37,931 nt of DNA from Pseudomonadota bacterium (GTDB lineage Bacteria > Desulfobacterota > Desulfobacteria > Desulfobacterales > RPRI01): assembly GCA_018901125.1 (NCBI GenBank), contig JAHIFE010000094.1, positions 1 to 37,931 of the forward strand, written 5' to 3'. Shown piece after piece: positions 37,207 through 37,931 of the stretch. The translations under genes and the position numbers were made by a program. The notes beneath the pieces are model-generated. The model worked only from the letters and a program-made list of their open reading frames with translations, was not told the origin of the DNA and made no database searches. Numbering within the stretch: the stretch's first letter is position 1; the number at the start of each line of letters is the position of its first letter.

Positions 37207-37931
37207 TGGATATCAAAAAACGACTATATTTTATTCTTTTTACAATTTTTCTTGTGGTGCTTGCCGGCAGCAGCGGATACTATATTCTTTTCAACGGTAA
37301 ACCTAAATATATGGACTGTTTATATATGACAGTCATATCCATGACAAGTGTCGGATATGGTGAAATCCTTCCTATCTCAGGGAATATACCAGCCCAAGTT
37401 TTTACCATGATACTTATTACCTTTGGTATGGGAATAATTCTATATGGTATAAGTACATTAACAGCAATAACAATTGAAGGAGAACTTTCAGGGATATTAA
37501 GGAAAAACAAAATGGAAAAGGACATAAGAAAAATACGCAATCACGTTATAGTTTGTGGTGGTGGTGAGACAGGCCGCCATGTAATGGGAGAGCTTGTTAA
37601 AAACATGGAAAAAGTGGTTTTGATAGAGCATCTCGATGATAATATAGAAAAAAGCAAATGTATTGAAGGGCTTCTTTATATTAAAGGAAATGCCACAGAC
37701 GACAGCAATCTGATTGCTGCCGGCATAGAAAGGGCTTCCGGTATTGTTATATGTCTTGCCTCTGATAAAGACACCCTTTATGTAACGATGACCAGACTGT
37801 GTCGTAATATTATTTGCAGTACAAAATTTAAACGTTCTTTGACAAAAAATATTAGAAATCAGTTTCTAAAGATAAATCGGGATAATTTCATATGTCATTG
37901 GTTCATGTTTCTTCCTTCAGAAGGCCATATC
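37207..37931 (+). CDS. Potassium channel with RCK/TrkA-N domain (3' end outside window)
   Basis: The visible ~241 residues begin with a helix (YFILFTIFLVVLAGSSG), then a pore loop and filter SMTSVGYGEILP (canonical TVGYGD). A second helix (QVFTMILITFGMGIILYG) follows. The Rossmann-type RCK domain begins HVIVCGGGETGRHVMGEL with KVVLIEHLDDN and IKGNATDDSNL. The pattern is the two-helix channel fused to TrkA-N. After DKDTLYVTMT the residues (TRLCRNIICSTKFKRS) match the family poorly, so a local sequence change or frameshift is possible, though no stop occurs up to the edge. No ribosome-binding site is obvious. Confidence 0.8.

Overview
The window reads as an ordinary chromosomal segment of an AT-rich, anaerobic Gram-negative bacterium. 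A deltaproteobacterium of the Desulfobacterales type (Desulfobacterota) is the best guess. The grounds are the dnaG-rpoD-tRNA(CAT) cluster followed by a Nif3-like gene, a zinc-ribbon coiled-coil gene and rnpB; system II cytochrome c biogenesis genes (ResB and CcsB); a LarE sulfur-transferase homologue; a GTP-type PEP carboxykinase; and several short intergenic repeats of a kind I associate with that group. The assignment is inference: no rRNA or marker tree could be used.

Layout: 1-600 holds a 140-base near-palindrome, a small conserved-looking ORF and the gap terminator. 602-1612 is gap (GAPDH, minus strand). 2155-8191 is a five-gene ABC peptide-uptake operon of the YejABEF type, with the two ATPases as separate genes and a G-rich tandem repeat in front of the binding-protein gene. 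8273-12533 mixes small envelope proteins of unknown role, larE, a transposase relic and truA. 12571-14473 (minus) holds a Nudix hydrolase and a periplasmic thioredoxin/CcdA pair.

15272-23970 is the information-processing core: dnaG, rpoD, a tRNA with a CAT anticodon, a strongly structured and probably transcribed intergenic region ending in a terminator, nif3-like, zinc-ribbon protein, RNase P RNA, a large protein with a C-terminal HPr domain, and ispD. 24059-27180 holds a hybrid sensor kinase and, convergent to it, a SprT-like/DUF2786 protein. 27455-32574 is an overlapping run of an M16 peptidase, ResB and CcsB. 32726-36975 (minus) holds a GC-richer BaiN-type flavoprotein, a possible group II intron remnant, and the rdgB-PEPCK pair. 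The window ends inside a K+ channel/TrkA-N gene.

The genes serve peptide import, central carbon metabolism (GAPDH, PEPCK), nucleotide clean-up (RdgB, Nudix), delivery of reductant and haem to periplasmic cytochromes c (CcdA/thioredoxin, ResB/CcsB), and replication/transcription. I saw no CRISPR array, prophage or defence island. The least explained items are the structured RNA candidate between the tRNA and nif3, the HPr fusion protein, the 140-base palindrome, and the compact RNA-like element behind larE.
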